Source of the DNA: Branchiostoma floridae
Taxonomy: Eukaryota > Chordata > Leptocardii > Amphioxiformes > Branchiostomatidae
Direction of reading: 5' to 3'
Assembly (NCBI RefSeq): GCF_000003815.2
Contig: NC_049996.1
Span: 11,510,856-11,574,855, forward strand
DNA: 64,000 nt
Notes under the pieces: generated by a model
What the model was told of the DNA's origin: nothing
Seen by the model: only the letters and a program-made list of their open reading frames with translations
Databases searched by the model: none
Made by a program: the position numbers and the translations under genes
Shown: one piece after another, positions 9,773-22,200 of the stretch
Layout of the letters: the number at the start of each line of letters is the position of its first letter
Numbering within the stretch: position 1 is the stretch's first letter

Positions 9773-9804
9773 CCAAGGAGGTTTTTCAATCGCAACCTCC
9801 TTGG
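9773..9804. repeat. Perfect 11-bp inverted repeat before the EML start
   Basis: CCAAGGAGGTT at 9773-9783 and AACCTCCTTGG at 9794-9804 with a 10-base loop. It could be a small hairpin in the promoter or 5' UTR of the EML gene. Confidence 0.55.
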
Positions 9805-9903
9805 CTGAACGTTGGACTATGACTGAAAAGTATTTCGGGAAGCACTCGACCAAAAAGGGACCATTATATCTTTTAAGTCGAAAGCGTCGAGAGACACCTG
9901 ACC

Positions 9904-12900
9904 ATGGGCGAAGTTCGAGGAGCGGACGGTGGTAAGGTACCGGTGATGTTGTCTAACTGTGCGGGGGTACAATACTATCGGCCCTCGAGGATCGCCAATG
10001 TTGGGTGTGGAGACATCCAATGGAAAGGCGGGAAAGAACGGGGTCGGCAAAGGACGCGGACGTCCCCCACCAGGCGCCTCGGGGCAGGGTCGCACAGGTC
10101 CCCGTCAAAGGACAGAGCCCGGTCTGCTCCTCCGAACGGGAACAGATCGCGAAGTTGCAGTCTGGAAAGACCATGGAAGGGTCCAGGAAGTGAGTATATA
10201 AGGTTCTTTTCTCTAACAAAAGGAAGAACAAAACAAACTATAAGAATGAGCACGAAAAGCAACAAAATTAAACATGATCCAAAATGTATACTGTTATCGT
10301 TTCGCAAAGAACAGGAGTTGCAAGCAAACTCTGAACACCGCAAACACCTCATTTCCCTGCCGCAAAATTAAGTCTCTCCGCGAATGTTAGGAACAGCAGA
10401 CAGTTCCAAATTTGTGCCAGACTTGACTTATACGTTCGACCGGTACTGTAACCACGTAAGGTATACGGTAACGTCCTGGCCTGCTAAGGTCGCGCGACCT
10501 AGTTTCATGCTTGTAACAGTAGAACATCTATTGTAACGGATCTTAGTCTTCCTTCCACTAAGGAATAAATCATTGTTTGACTGGTGTATCCGTGACAGTA
10601 TGGTGAGGTAACAGGTTGGCTGCATGCTTAGGGCCCTCTTGCATTTGTCGTAGGACGGATGTACGACTGTCGTGGGGTAGTTGTGGTAAAATTCAGTTTT
10701 GGTGTGATGGAAAGGGGACCAAAAATGCCTTCCCTGACAAATCTGTTCTTCTCTCGGTTCTCACGCGATTTGTAGGGAATCGAATGACGTTTTCAGGAGA
10801 AAAATATATCGGTAAATTTTGAGATTTTGAGCTTAACTTCTGGCCATCAATCGTTTTCATCCTAAATTCTGCTTCCATTCTCGCCTAGAGCTCTCTCGGC
10901 ATAATGGATTTTTCAATAGAGCAAACACATCCAAACCAATCGTTGTTGTCCCGATGATTTCTCATGCCTCCTCTTTGGATTTACGCTTTAAAATGTCCCT
11001 GACCCAAATGGATTAGCAAAATTAGTGAAGAAAGTAATTCTACACCGAAAAAAAAATTAATTAACGTGTTCCTAGTCGAATTCCTGCACGGGTGAGTGAG
11101 AACGAACAACCCTGGCTGAAAAGTAGGTTAAGTGGGTCTCTATTTATCGACTGTCCAGTGTTACACATTTTTGACTGATTACCCGCGCCAATCGTAATGC
11201 CCCTGTGAACACAACAAGAAAATCGATAAGTCGACTAGTCCACAATTCTCTATATTTTAGATTCGGCAGTTGTACGCCCGATGTTCTCTCGCTTTTTAGG
11301 AATCAGTCGAGTGTCTTGAAGTGAAAAATGCGCTCGAGTCTCTGGCGATTTTTACATTCGGCGACCCAAATGTAAGCGAAACTTGTCGACTATGTGACAC
11401 GTTGTCACGAAATACCTTATCATTTCTCATTTAAAAACAAACTGCTTTGTTCTTTGGCCCTTTCGAAGAATTGAGCCAGCCTTATCTGAATAGAGCTCAG
11501 ATTAAGGTACTAGATTATTTATAAACTGTTTATATAAATATAGCATCCTCAGAATGAACAGATTAAGACATTTTGACAGAGAAATATGTTAATGTTTCAC
11601 GCGAACAGTTTTTTCCTAATTCATATGCAGTAGAGTGACAGACATCCACATGCAAGGCACATCGGAGACGATTGTCGGAAGTTAGGTCAAAGGTCCCAGA
11701 AAGGTCCCAGTATAGGTTATCTAATTTCCTGTACTCACCTTCATGCTTTATGCATGCCTGTTGCCTTATGAGAGCGACAGCCGACCAACTCCCAACCACA
11801 TATGACCTTACTCGCGACTAGCTCACAACCATTGGTCTGGGGAAGGTCAGGAAACCATGGTCGGCTATGTGTGACAGGGGCTTAACAGACCGTTATGACC
11901 TAAAACGTTATCAACATGTTTATACACATACAGTGTCCAGCAGGATAGTGCGCATGTACATCAGAGGTCGACCAATCACGATGGTCGCTCCCATAGAGGG
12001 CGGTGAGGTGAAAGAGACAGCACCACCAAAGAAAAGACTGGAACTTGACTGGGTGTATCCTTTTGACATAATGGCATTTACTTTCAAAACATGACACTTG
12101 TACATGTGTACATGCGCTACTCAGTGCAGAATATCGTTGATTTACTATCTTTTGTCAATTCTATACGTCTCTGCCGTTCAATAAGAGTGTCGAATTTTAA
12201 GACATTTGCTGAAGACGGAGACATACTAGTGATCTGTGACTTCTTTAACCATGGCCAAGCTATGGTTACAACGGCAGCAGTTGTAGGGCCAACTTACACC
12301 AGCTCGGGTCGGGGGAGGTTGTGTACTTTATCGCTGCTGTGGCAGTGTTGTACGACACCAAGGAGAAGGCACAGAGGCACTACTTGGGCCACACGGACGA
12401 CATCACGTGGTGAGTGCATCCAAAGATGGTGTCACTGCATGGGTCAGACTTGAGAGAGTCACAGGAAGTAGAGTTCAGATGTGGTAGAACTAGTCATTTA
12501 TCTATTTTACTAGACATGACAGATATTGTAAGTTATGGATCAGTGTAAGAGGATACTACTTCATGGGGAGAGTACATCAAAACGTCGCAAAGTATTGCCA
12601 ACAAATAGACATGCCTGAAAATGAGGTGGTGGGAAAAAGCAACCTAATGTTTCAACAAGTTATCAAGAGAAAACGAAATGGAAATAAAATTGTTCCGTTC
12701 CTCAAAAAGCAACTATTTAACTGACACAGCCATGTGTCATGCACATATTTTCGTCATGTTTACGCAACAAGTATACAAGCAAAATGCGAATTGGCTATCA
12801 AAGGACAAGCCCCTAGCTGTTGTGCTTTTACACTATGTGACCTATGGGCTACAGAAACGGGAATGGGCACCGTAAAGTTCGAGTTTTCCTTTTCTTATGT

Positions 12901-15900
12901 CACCATTACTCTTATCATAACCTGTTTAATGATTAATAGCGTCTACCCCTTGCAGCCTTGCTGTTCACCCTGACGGTGTAACGGTCGTCAGTGGGCAAGT
13001 CGGGGGGCATCGTAGGGACATAGAGGTAAGTCACTCTATATACTCGCTGTACTCACTCCGTTAAAAGGGAGGTATTGTATTCAGTCTGTGTGCTTGTTTG
13101 TGTTGGTGTGTGCCCATAGTTATTTGAATATTGAAGAGTGACATGATGCAAAGTGGAGGATGATGTTGCCTTTGCTTCGTGTTTTACCCTACAGCTGCCG
13201 CACTATGCCAAGCTGGATCCCTACTTCAGCACCCCGGGCAGAGACAACTGGTACAAGGTAAGAAGGCATGCAGCTACTCTGTCATTGGTCGAACCGAAAT
13301 AATTGCTGCCATTTCATTGGTTGAACTGCAGTTTGTGATAAAAGCACATGCAGTCACTCTCTCATTGGTCGAAACGCCAATTGCCGTGCTATCATTGGTT
13401 GGATTTCTCATTGTGATGGACAAACAGTCAGGTTCGGTCTGCCTTTCCTCCAACAGTCCCGCGTGTGTATCTGGGACTCCAGGACGCTACACACGATATC
13501 AGTCATCGGCGCCGGACAGCTTCAGTTCGGGCCACGGGCGGTCTCGTTTTCCGTGAGGGTAAGTGCCCTTTTCCTCACCACAAAGCTTTCATATTACATA
13601 TACAAATGTAATACTGTCCGTAACGTACCACAAAAGGTATCTAATTTTGAAAAGCTAGCACAGTAGCAGAAATTTGTGTATCGCAATTAATCGAAAATGG
13701 TTCAATCAAATCGTAAGTACGGCATACTATACATGCATCCGTCTATTTTGAAGGTACTAGTAACGTTATTGTTGCCATTTCTCTATTTTGCGTAGGATGG
13801 CGGTTCACAACTGGCGATCGCGAATGAGAATGGTGGCGGCACGATGCTTCGGCTCTGGGACTGGAAGAAAAAACACGTACTCGCCGAGGCAAAGGTGACG
13901 ACAAAGAATTCCCGAAGACGCAATTTCCTTTTCTGTTTTGATTGATCTTTCAGTGTTTTTGAATGTCCAGCTCCAGTCTTTGTCAAGGGATGACCACTCC
14001 TCTCCATTTATGTCACGTCATATGGTTGCAAGCACATTGTAAATGGCAGATTGCTCACCATTTGATAAAGCTGGAGCTGAACAGTAAAACATTTTGGTAT
14101 CAATTATCGTGTTAGAAATTTCTTCCGAATAACTTCCGAAAAACAACAAAGCTATCGTAATGGAACTTTGCTTCAGAATAACTTCTACCAACGAGATGGA
14201 CATTCAAACATTAAAAACACAGTCCCCATCCCAGGATACAAATGCCTCAACATAGTACATGTAGTTGTTTCTGACTCAGCACCATGCTCTTTTTGTGTTT
14301 CATTACAGGCGACAACCGACCCGCTATTTTTAACCGTATTCAACCCAACCGACAACACTCAGCTGGTCACAGCTGGAAAAGGTCACGTGACGTTCTGGAC
14401 TTTGAAGAAAAACGGACTTTTATCCAGGAAAAACGGAATATTTGGGGTACTGCGACATATCTTACTCCATCATGCTAAGTGACTTTCAAGTTCGTTTCTA
14501 CGAAATCCCAGTAATAAATATCTTTTCATTGATAAAATTCCTTTTCTTTTTTAGAAATTGAAGCCAAAGTACGTCGAGTGCATCTCCTTTACGCAAAACG
14601 GTGACGTCATCACGGGAGACTCAAAAGGAAACATATTGATATTCAAGAAAGGTAAAGAGATATAATCATAACTGTCTGTACTACATGATGTATTTCGTGA
14701 AATTCATATTGATATCTGATGAAAGTCATTATATGATTTTTTTGTTGTTGAACGAAAGATTCAAACCAAGCGGGACGTTCCATTATTGGTGCGCACAAAG
14801 ACGGAGTGACGGCACTGTACTTGAGGAGGGACGGGACACTAATATCAGGGGGAGGTGACAAGAAACTCGTCCTGTGGGACCTTGACCTCCAGAAGCCTCT
14901 GAAAATCGCCAAGGTAAGGCTTCGGATATTGTCCATCAACCTATTAAAACCGAGATGGACACTAGAATTACACACAGAGCTTGGATTGGTTTGGTTCTAG
15001 GAAGAAAGAGTGACTTCTCACCTTTACAATATGGGATGTCTTTTTCTCGTAGCTTCCAAAGAAGACGGGTAAAGTCAGGTCTATCTGCGTACTTGATCAA
15101 GGAGGCTCTACGGTTGACAGCAACATCTACGTGGGCACCACGGGCAACTGTTTGTGTGAGGGGAAGATCGGGGGAGACTTTATACTAACAACTCAGGTAA
15201 GTACAACTTCAGGGTGGGTTATCCCTGTGTGCGGTGTGGGACGGAAGCAATTTATGAAATTAGAGTGAAGTAAAGCGAGGAGATAGGGAATTCGAAAGAA
15301 AAAAAAAGAAGAATGAAAAGAAGGTAACAAGAAGGACGAAAACTATGGTGCAAAAGGAAAAGCCATTGAATAACACAACTTGGAGGCAGCGATTGCACCA
15401 CACATTACATATCATAAAACACCCCAAATGCAGTACATTTTAAAAGAGGACATTTTAACGGTAATTTTCCACGTCCAATCCAGGGCCACCACTCGGAGCT
15501 GCTGACTGTCGCCACCCATCCCTCACAACCCGTGTTCCTCACCTCTGATGACCTCAGCCACGTTATATTATGGAACGCTTCACTCCGACAAGCTGTTTGG
15601 CGAACACTGCTCAAGGTATGAAGTAGGCTGTGTTACACAAGCTCTTGCTGTCACAACCTGATTGGGCCTTCTAGGCCAGAGACCTGGCCAGTGGAAGGGC
15701 TACTAAAAGCGTGATTTAGCCAGGCTAGGTATGAAGATAGTCGTAATTACTAGTTAGTGTACATGGCTATAGAGAAAGCTGTAGTGTGCCCAATAACGTT
15801 ACCATTAGAAAATGGGATGTTGTAAGAATCCGGCTTATTCTTAAAACATTTGACTTAACATTTGTATCATATCCTGATTTTCCACAGTATCCCGCTCACT

Positions 15901-18135
15901 CAGCTGACTTCTACCCGGACGGTAAACTCATTGCAGTTGGTTCTGCTTCGGGACGGTGGGTACTTATTAATCATATCTATGAATTACGTTTACTATTTGG
16001 ACATAACGTCTGGTAATTCTTTAAATCACATGTTTTCTTGTGATACTTTCCTAAGTTTCCTCCCTACGGTCATTTTTCGTGACGTTTCTCTGCAAAAACA
16101 GATTGTGCGTGCTGGGCGCCATGACGGGTGACGTCATTTTCAGACGACAACAAGCCAGTGAGCAACTGGACTGTCTCAAATACTCGCCCAACGGGGAAAT
16201 GCTTGCAGTCGGGTCGCATGAAAATTGTATCTACGTCTACACTGTTCACAACAACGGTCGTTCTTACAAGGTAATTATTGGCAACTTTGCTAATGTCATG
16301 AGTTCAAGAATAAAAAAAAAAACAATGACGTCAATATGTAAATTCAGTCACATTTGGGACCGTATTCTTCACATCAAAAGAACGATACCTCGCGATGGAA
16401 AAAATTGGTGCAAAGTGCTATATATATACCCAATTGCACAACATAGGGATTCGAACCCTTAACTTTTAGGTTCACAATACTGCCTTATCTCATTATGAAT
16501 GTGTTTACAGAAAATAGGGACGCTACGAGGCCATTCTAGTTACGTCACGCACCTGGACTGGGACGTCAGCAGCAGGTTCCTCCAGAGCACATCCGGGGAC
16601 TACGAGCTTCTGTACTGGGACGTCATCGGATTACGTCATGTTAACCACGCGTCCAGCATGAGTGACGTCACTTGGGCGACACAGACCTGTGTGTTTGGAT
16701 ACAGCGTTTTCGGTACGCGACGGCAAATATGAAGTGTAAACAAGTGAAAATGTATTTTCAAAAATCCAAATGAAGCATTGCAAAGTTGCCAGTTTTGTCT
16801 CTCGTCTTTTCACAAAAATTGTCAAGCATACAACATATAAATTGATGTCATAGACCTGCTATCCTTCGCTTCGTCAAAAGGTAAAAACATAGATATTTGA
16901 CAGACATATTTGACATACATCTGCTTTCTCATTGGTCGAGTCGGCAATAACCATGCTACCATTAACAAGTAACTCCTAATTGTGATGCCATCATTGGTAG
17001 AAGTTTTTGGTGGCACTGATAGTTGCCATTCTATCATTGATTGAAAGGCTAATTGTGATGGACAGTCAGGATGCTTACCTTTATCTTACTCCTTTCTGTT
17101 TACCTCTGTTTGTACCCCTACAAAACACTAGGTATGTGGCCTGAAGATGCGGACGGAACTGACATTAACGCCTGTGCAGCTTCAAACGACCGTACCATGC
17201 TGGCGTCATCTGACGACTTCGGCAAAGTCAATCTCTACCGCTACCCATGTTCCACTCCTATGGTAGGACTTTGCTTTATACCCTTGTAAAACTGTTACCA
17301 TCTCAGCATACGTTTCTGTCTTGTCACAAAAATAAAAAAGGCAGAATCTAAGACGTGCACATTCTTTTCTCCACTCTAGTCTCCAGGCCAAATCTACCCA
17401 GGACACAGCAGTCACGTGACGTGTGTCCGGTTCCTGTATGATGACAGCTACCTGTTATCAACAGGCGGGGCGGACTCTGCAGTCTTCCAATGGAGAGTGG
17501 TCAGCAAGGGAGCAAAGCTTCATAAATCCGCCAGAGGGCAGCCATCAGCGGACGATCTTGGTGTTTCAAAGTTGACATTCATCAATGACCTTCTCGACGA
17601 CATAGTAATAAGTGGTAAAAATCAGGTAAGCAGCATTTTGTTTAAAATAGATCTAATTTTGTTATAGAATTATGTCATAGTTCGCCTTATGCTAAAAATG
17701 AACAGAAAAAAAACTGACAGATTTGAACTTGCATTCTCCCTTCCAAGAACAAGGCCAAAGCCTTTGCTTTTAAACAATTCTTGTTAGTCATGCTTTATAT
17801 ACATGTCCAAATATATACATGTATGGTCAGTTTGCATAACAATATCTATCTAGACCTGTTTTGTATGTCTCACCTTTGACCCGAGCATGAGCAGTTGGAT
17901 CTGTGAATGGGCCTATAGCCATACTAGCAGCCTCTAACAATTTTCTCTAACCCCTATACAGGAAAATGGTTCATCAGCATTACCTCACAGCCCTAACAAC
18001 GAAAGAAACTCCACCAGGACAAGGCAAAGGAATAACACCAAAAATGAAAACCAACCAAGTGCACACCAGCCAATGACGCCAATACTCCAGACTGATGATC
18101 AAGCGTTAATAGATCATATTTTTGCCATAAACTGA
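9904..18135 (+). CDS. EML: EMAP-like (EML) microtubule-associated WD-repeat protein
   Basis: Eighteen exons: 9904-10189, 11934-12054, 12281-12409, 12956-13025, 13195-13257, 13457-13558, 13796-13894, 14309-14446, 14555-14651, 14759-14913, 15053-15196, 15484-15615, 15888-15955, 16102-16270, 16511-16712, 17132-17262, 17380-17625, 17962-18135. All phases agree, giving 841 residues. Residues 1-95 are basic and Ser/Arg-rich. The HELP motif ([11 protein letters not shown], then KRLELDWV) follows, then [15 protein letters not shown] and the tandem WD propellers. Landmarks are [50 protein letters not shown] and [12 protein letters not shown], all typical of EML1-4. A polar tail of about 57 residues ends the protein. 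EMLs bind microtubules through the HELP/propeller unit. There is no coiled coil, unlike EML1-4 of vertebrates. The first exon rests on phase, a good start context (ACCATGG) and composition; the exon 2 donor (GTATCC after 12054) is the weakest junction. Which vertebrate EML it matches best is not resolved. Confidence 0.92.
13277..13430. repeat. ATTGGTCGAAC-type repeat array in an EML intron
   Basis: Four or more degenerate units built on TCATTGGTCGAA and ATTGTGATGGACA, the same family as at 2378-2500. It lies directly before the acceptor of exon 13457-13558. Confidence 0.6.
16385..16500 (-). mobile_element. Degenerate tRNA-derived SINE
   Basis: On the minus strand a perfect RNA polymerase III B box (GGGTTCGAATCCC, 16446-16458) is followed by TGTTGTGCAATTGGG and AGCACTTTGCACC, the layout of tRNA-derived SINEs with a conserved core. 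No clear A box or intact cloverleaf remains. It sits in the EML intron just before exon 16511-16712. Confidence 0.5.
16925..17070. repeat. ATTGGTCGAGT-type repeat array in an EML intron
   Basis: Third array of the ATTGG family, with units ending in AATTGTGATGGACAGTCAGG. It lies shortly before the acceptor of exon 17132-17262, a similar position to the array at 13277. Confidence 0.55.
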
Positions 18136-18262
18136 AGTGACATAGTCAACTTTGGAAAAACAAAGAAATTGACTAATAACACAAAGTTGCCAGACATGAA
18201 TATGGAAAACTTGCAAGACTTGGCAAGAAACTCAGGGACTTGAATGGTGCTGGCTTTCGTTT

Positions 18263-18268
18263 AATAAA
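18263..18268 (+). terminator. EML poly(A) signal
   Basis: AATAAA about 130 bases after the EML stop codon. Confidence 0.6.
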
Positions 18269-19170
18269 TGAGAACTGCTATAATAGAAAAAAGAAATATC
18301 AAAGGGAAAAATGCTGCATTTTATCTTCATTTCAAAGAGCATGATGAATAGATACAGGTATATGGTAGTGCTGTTGCAGTACCAGGGACAGCTGCCGGGG
18401 ATGGGTGGCATAATCAATCTTGACCGTCGACTTCCCCAAACCGACTAAAATGCCAAATATCACCACAATCCAGAAGTCATGTTTACGACAGATATCTGGA
18501 AACACAAACACGCACACAGACACCCGAAACAATACCTCAATATTTCATGGAGGTAATAAAACAAAGACACATGAGAGTAACTCTTGCCAGTTCTTTTGTG
18601 TACAAGACTGTATATGCTATTGCATCATACATAGTAGGAGTGTGGTTTGTCTAAAAGCTACACCCACACCCAGGAAGAATACGCCCGCCCTCGAATCCCC
18701 AGATAACAACAATGGAATTACTATTGTTGTTATACTTATAACTCCAATATAGGTTGTCTAACCAATATTTACAACTATGTCGTTTACTCCATGATAAATA
18801 TAGCAAAATTTCGGTTGATAACTGCCTCTGGCTATTGTTCTTACAAGAAAAATGCACACTTGTGTATTAATAACTATCGATCAACGTAAAATAGCAATTG
18901 TCAACAAGCCTTTGAGAGATACAAACTTTTCTCTAATTGTGCTGCTTTCTGTAAGCATTTCTAACTGGAAGTCCAGCTTTTCACAATGGGGAATAACAAC
19001 CCTTTGCAAACCTCTGTTGTACTTTCTATTCGTGGCTACAACTTGCAAGGTTAGAGTATTTTTCAACCTTTTTGGGAAGAAAACGTATAGACAAAAGTTG
19101 ATTTAGAAACAAGTTCTAATTAAGTATTATTCCATTCATTGTTGACAACAGTATTCCTTATTCATCACTC
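18269..19170. other. Spacer between convergent EML and GORASP genes
   Basis: No exon. It contains an ACCTC/GGAGGT hairpin copy (18533-18558) and a short inverted repeat ATAACAACAAT/ATTGTTGTTAT around 18703-18733. Both neighbours' poly(A) signals point into it. Confidence 0.5.
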
Positions 19171-19176
19171 TTTATT
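19171..19176 (-). terminator. GORASP poly(A) signal
   Basis: AATAAA on the minus strand about 115 bases after the stop codon of the long form. Confidence 0.6.
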
Positions 19177-19288
19177 ACCTTTCCATAACTAACTATTTGA
19201 AGAACTATTTTGCTGACCTATGACCTGATCAACACATTTTGTACATGGGGGTGTCCAGGATTCCTAATTTATGACAGGTTGTTTTTGT

Positions 19289-22200
19289 TCATGACGCTGC
19301 AGTTACTGCTTCTGTTGTCGTGTTCTCCACTTGTTCTTGTGACGTTGCTTCTTGCGCTTTTTCTGTCAAATCCGTAACGGGGGCACTAGGAAGGGTAGGA
19401 GGGGTAAGGGGAGGGATGGTGATACCCGGGGGCAGCGTGGGTAAAGGGGCTACACTAGGGAGCGAGGTAGAGGAGGATGCTGGGAAGGAAGCTGGGGGGA
19501 TGGAGAATGTGGTAGGGAGTGAAACAGGTGGCATGGTCATGTTGGCAGGCAAAGAGATGGGGGGTACTGGAAAACAAAAAAAAGTAAAACAGTTATCTCA
19601 AAACTTCAAACCACAAAATGTAGAAGTCTAAAAATGAACAAAAACTGAAGTGCAACATACACAAAAATCATAGAAAATACTAAAAACTCACAAATTTATC
19701 TACAGATTTTTACTGATCACAGAATATTACATATTATTTTGATTCCAACACCCAATGAAAATAGCACTCTTCAGTAGCTATTGCATAGAATGCTATCCTT
19801 GTACATGGTGTAAATGAATATGTTTGGGGTATCGTATGTTCCTGTTTTCTTGAGGGCAAGGCTTCCTTCAGAACAGAAAATGATCAAACAAACAAACTAC
19901 AGAAACAATTTTGAGTAACTTACACCAATATGAAGCCACCAGAAAGCAGTGCACAGTGTGAGAGGAATAGGTGCAAGTTGTAAGATTGGCAACAGCAAAT
20001 TGTAACATACAAGCAAATTATGAAGTCGCAAAGCTTTGTTATGAAAACATTTGCACCATAAACCAATATACTAGTACTACCCAGCTACCCAGCTTTACTG
20101 AATACACTGTAGCTTCTAATAGACCTACATGTACTGTAAATATTGCAACTTGCAGAGTTTTATTTCCAGTTTTACAAAATAATAACCTTTTTACCACTGA
20201 ACTACAAATTGTTTCCACTGTAACTTGAAAACAGTGCATAAACCTCCCTTTCCCCCCCACTATGAAATAAAACTACTACATATGTATAAAATTGTACAAA
20301 TTTAAGGTATGTTAACATCTTTGAATTATACTTCATTAAAATGATTGGGATTGACAAAATTTTCATATATGTACACATCAGAAGCGATAGAGAGCAAGGG
20401 TTTAATGAGGAAAGCTGAAAGTTTTTATTTTCCAAGCTCATCCTTGGTTAGAAACCTCGGCTGACGTACCAGAGCCAGCAGTGAACTGCAGGGTAGACGG
20501 CATCGGGAGTCCGCCGGGCATCGTTGTCGCCAGGCCTGGCGGTAAGTTGAGCGGGGGGATGCCAGGGAGGGAGATGGGGGTTGTGAGAGGGGGCAGGTTA
20601 GGGAGCGGCGTTATACCTGGGGAGAAAAGGAGATGTTACTGGTTTTATACAAGCTTTTATAGCCTAGAAATGCAGGGTTTCTTTCTTTCTGTGTTGCTTA
20701 GAGTAAGAAATGTTAGCACAAAAAGTGCGGACTTATCAAGTGACACCAATGACACCAAAAATACAATTTTAAAACTTTTACTTGAAACTATAAATGAGAC
20801 TGCAGGACACAGACCTGGCATTGTTGGCAAGGCTGCTGTTGCCGGGGACACGCCCGGTTGCGCGCCCATATTTGGCAGGGAGGGTAGTCCTACAGCAGGG
20901 GCAGGTGACCCAGCGGGCAACACTGGAACTGTGGGGGTGCCTAAACATAACACACACAGATGATTTAACATTTATACTGTGCTATTTTGGAGGGGGTAAA
21001 CAGGAGGGAAAAGTTTGCATATACATGTAACATATAATAATGTTCCTGTAGGATACTGTGTGTGTATTACTGACTAGTAGTATCATATTTCATTTTGTAG
21101 AGAGGCAAGAGGAGAAAAAAAAACTTAGTGTAAATCTTGAACTCCCTGCAATGGTTTATCTTTTTGGAGATGCTTTTATCACACTTTCACAGTACTGCAA
21201 ATATGCATTTCCAGTGTATGACTACTGCTGTATAAAATTGCTTCCACCGTATATTTAAATCACTGCAAATACCTCCTTTTATCTATGATGAAATAAAACC
21301 ACTGCAAAAGTAAATGACATTACAGCATGTAGATGTTGAGTTTGTGTGACAAAAACTACAGGAAAGACTGCTTCAGCCAGGAAGGCACTCTACAGGCCCC
21401 ACCACCTGACTACATGGAACCAACAAAAAGATTAGCTGTGTTTTTGTCACCATCAGTGTTCTGAACAGTTTGTTCTTGTTGCTGGTTTGCTGGGGGTGTG
21501 GGTAACTCTTGGCCCTCCTGTTGTGAAACTTGGTTCTCCTCACCTAAATACAGTAATAGAAGTCTTAGGGATGGACAGGAAGGGTAGGATTGTTCTGGAT
21601 TGCATTGTGTGGAAATTTAAGAATCCTTTCAGAAATCTTGAATGAAGATTTTGCCCGTGAATTTCAATGCATCATCCCTGTAGCAGCAGTATACAAAATT
21701 GGCGTTGTACCACACTGTTGGGGTTATACCGCCCCTTACTCGGGGTGACATACTCTTTCGTTTAGCTGAATACATGACGGGGATGTGCCAGGTCTCCCAT
21801 TTTGTCATTGATGTAAATCTCCATGTAAACACACACACATACTCACGAGCACACGTACACAAACAAACAAGACACACCATGATTTGATAATCAGCCTGCA
21901 GGCCAATCTCATGAATAAATAAAAGTTTAAAAAAACAAACAAACTGACACACACACAAAACAAGTCACAGACACACACAACTGACCTGTGGTGAGAGGGT
22001 TGGGTCCTACAGTTGGCGTAGTGAGTGCACCAGGCACGGAGGGGGTGGGGACCGTCCCTACCGACAGGGACGCCATGCCCTGGTCCAGCCCTGGTGCTTT
22101 CTGCGGAGATGGGGTAGTACCACTTAGAGGTACCTACAGACAGAAATGCTTCTTTAGTACTTAGTATCCAACCTGCTTTAGCAAACAATGTTTATAAGCT

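Larger units (their letters stand above)
8799..9903. other. Spacer between SELENOP and the EML gene
   Basis: No supported exon. It holds a dispersed ACCTCC/GGAGGT hairpin (about 9103-9125), an X-box-like site (9511-9524) and an 11-bp inverted repeat (9773-9804). The last two lie within 400 bases of the EML start and probably fall in its promoter. Confidence 0.5.

Noticed and set aside
16446-16458. tRNA gene on the minus strand
   Set aside because: Only the B box and part of the T arm fit; no acceptor stem or A box, so it is treated as a SINE remnant.
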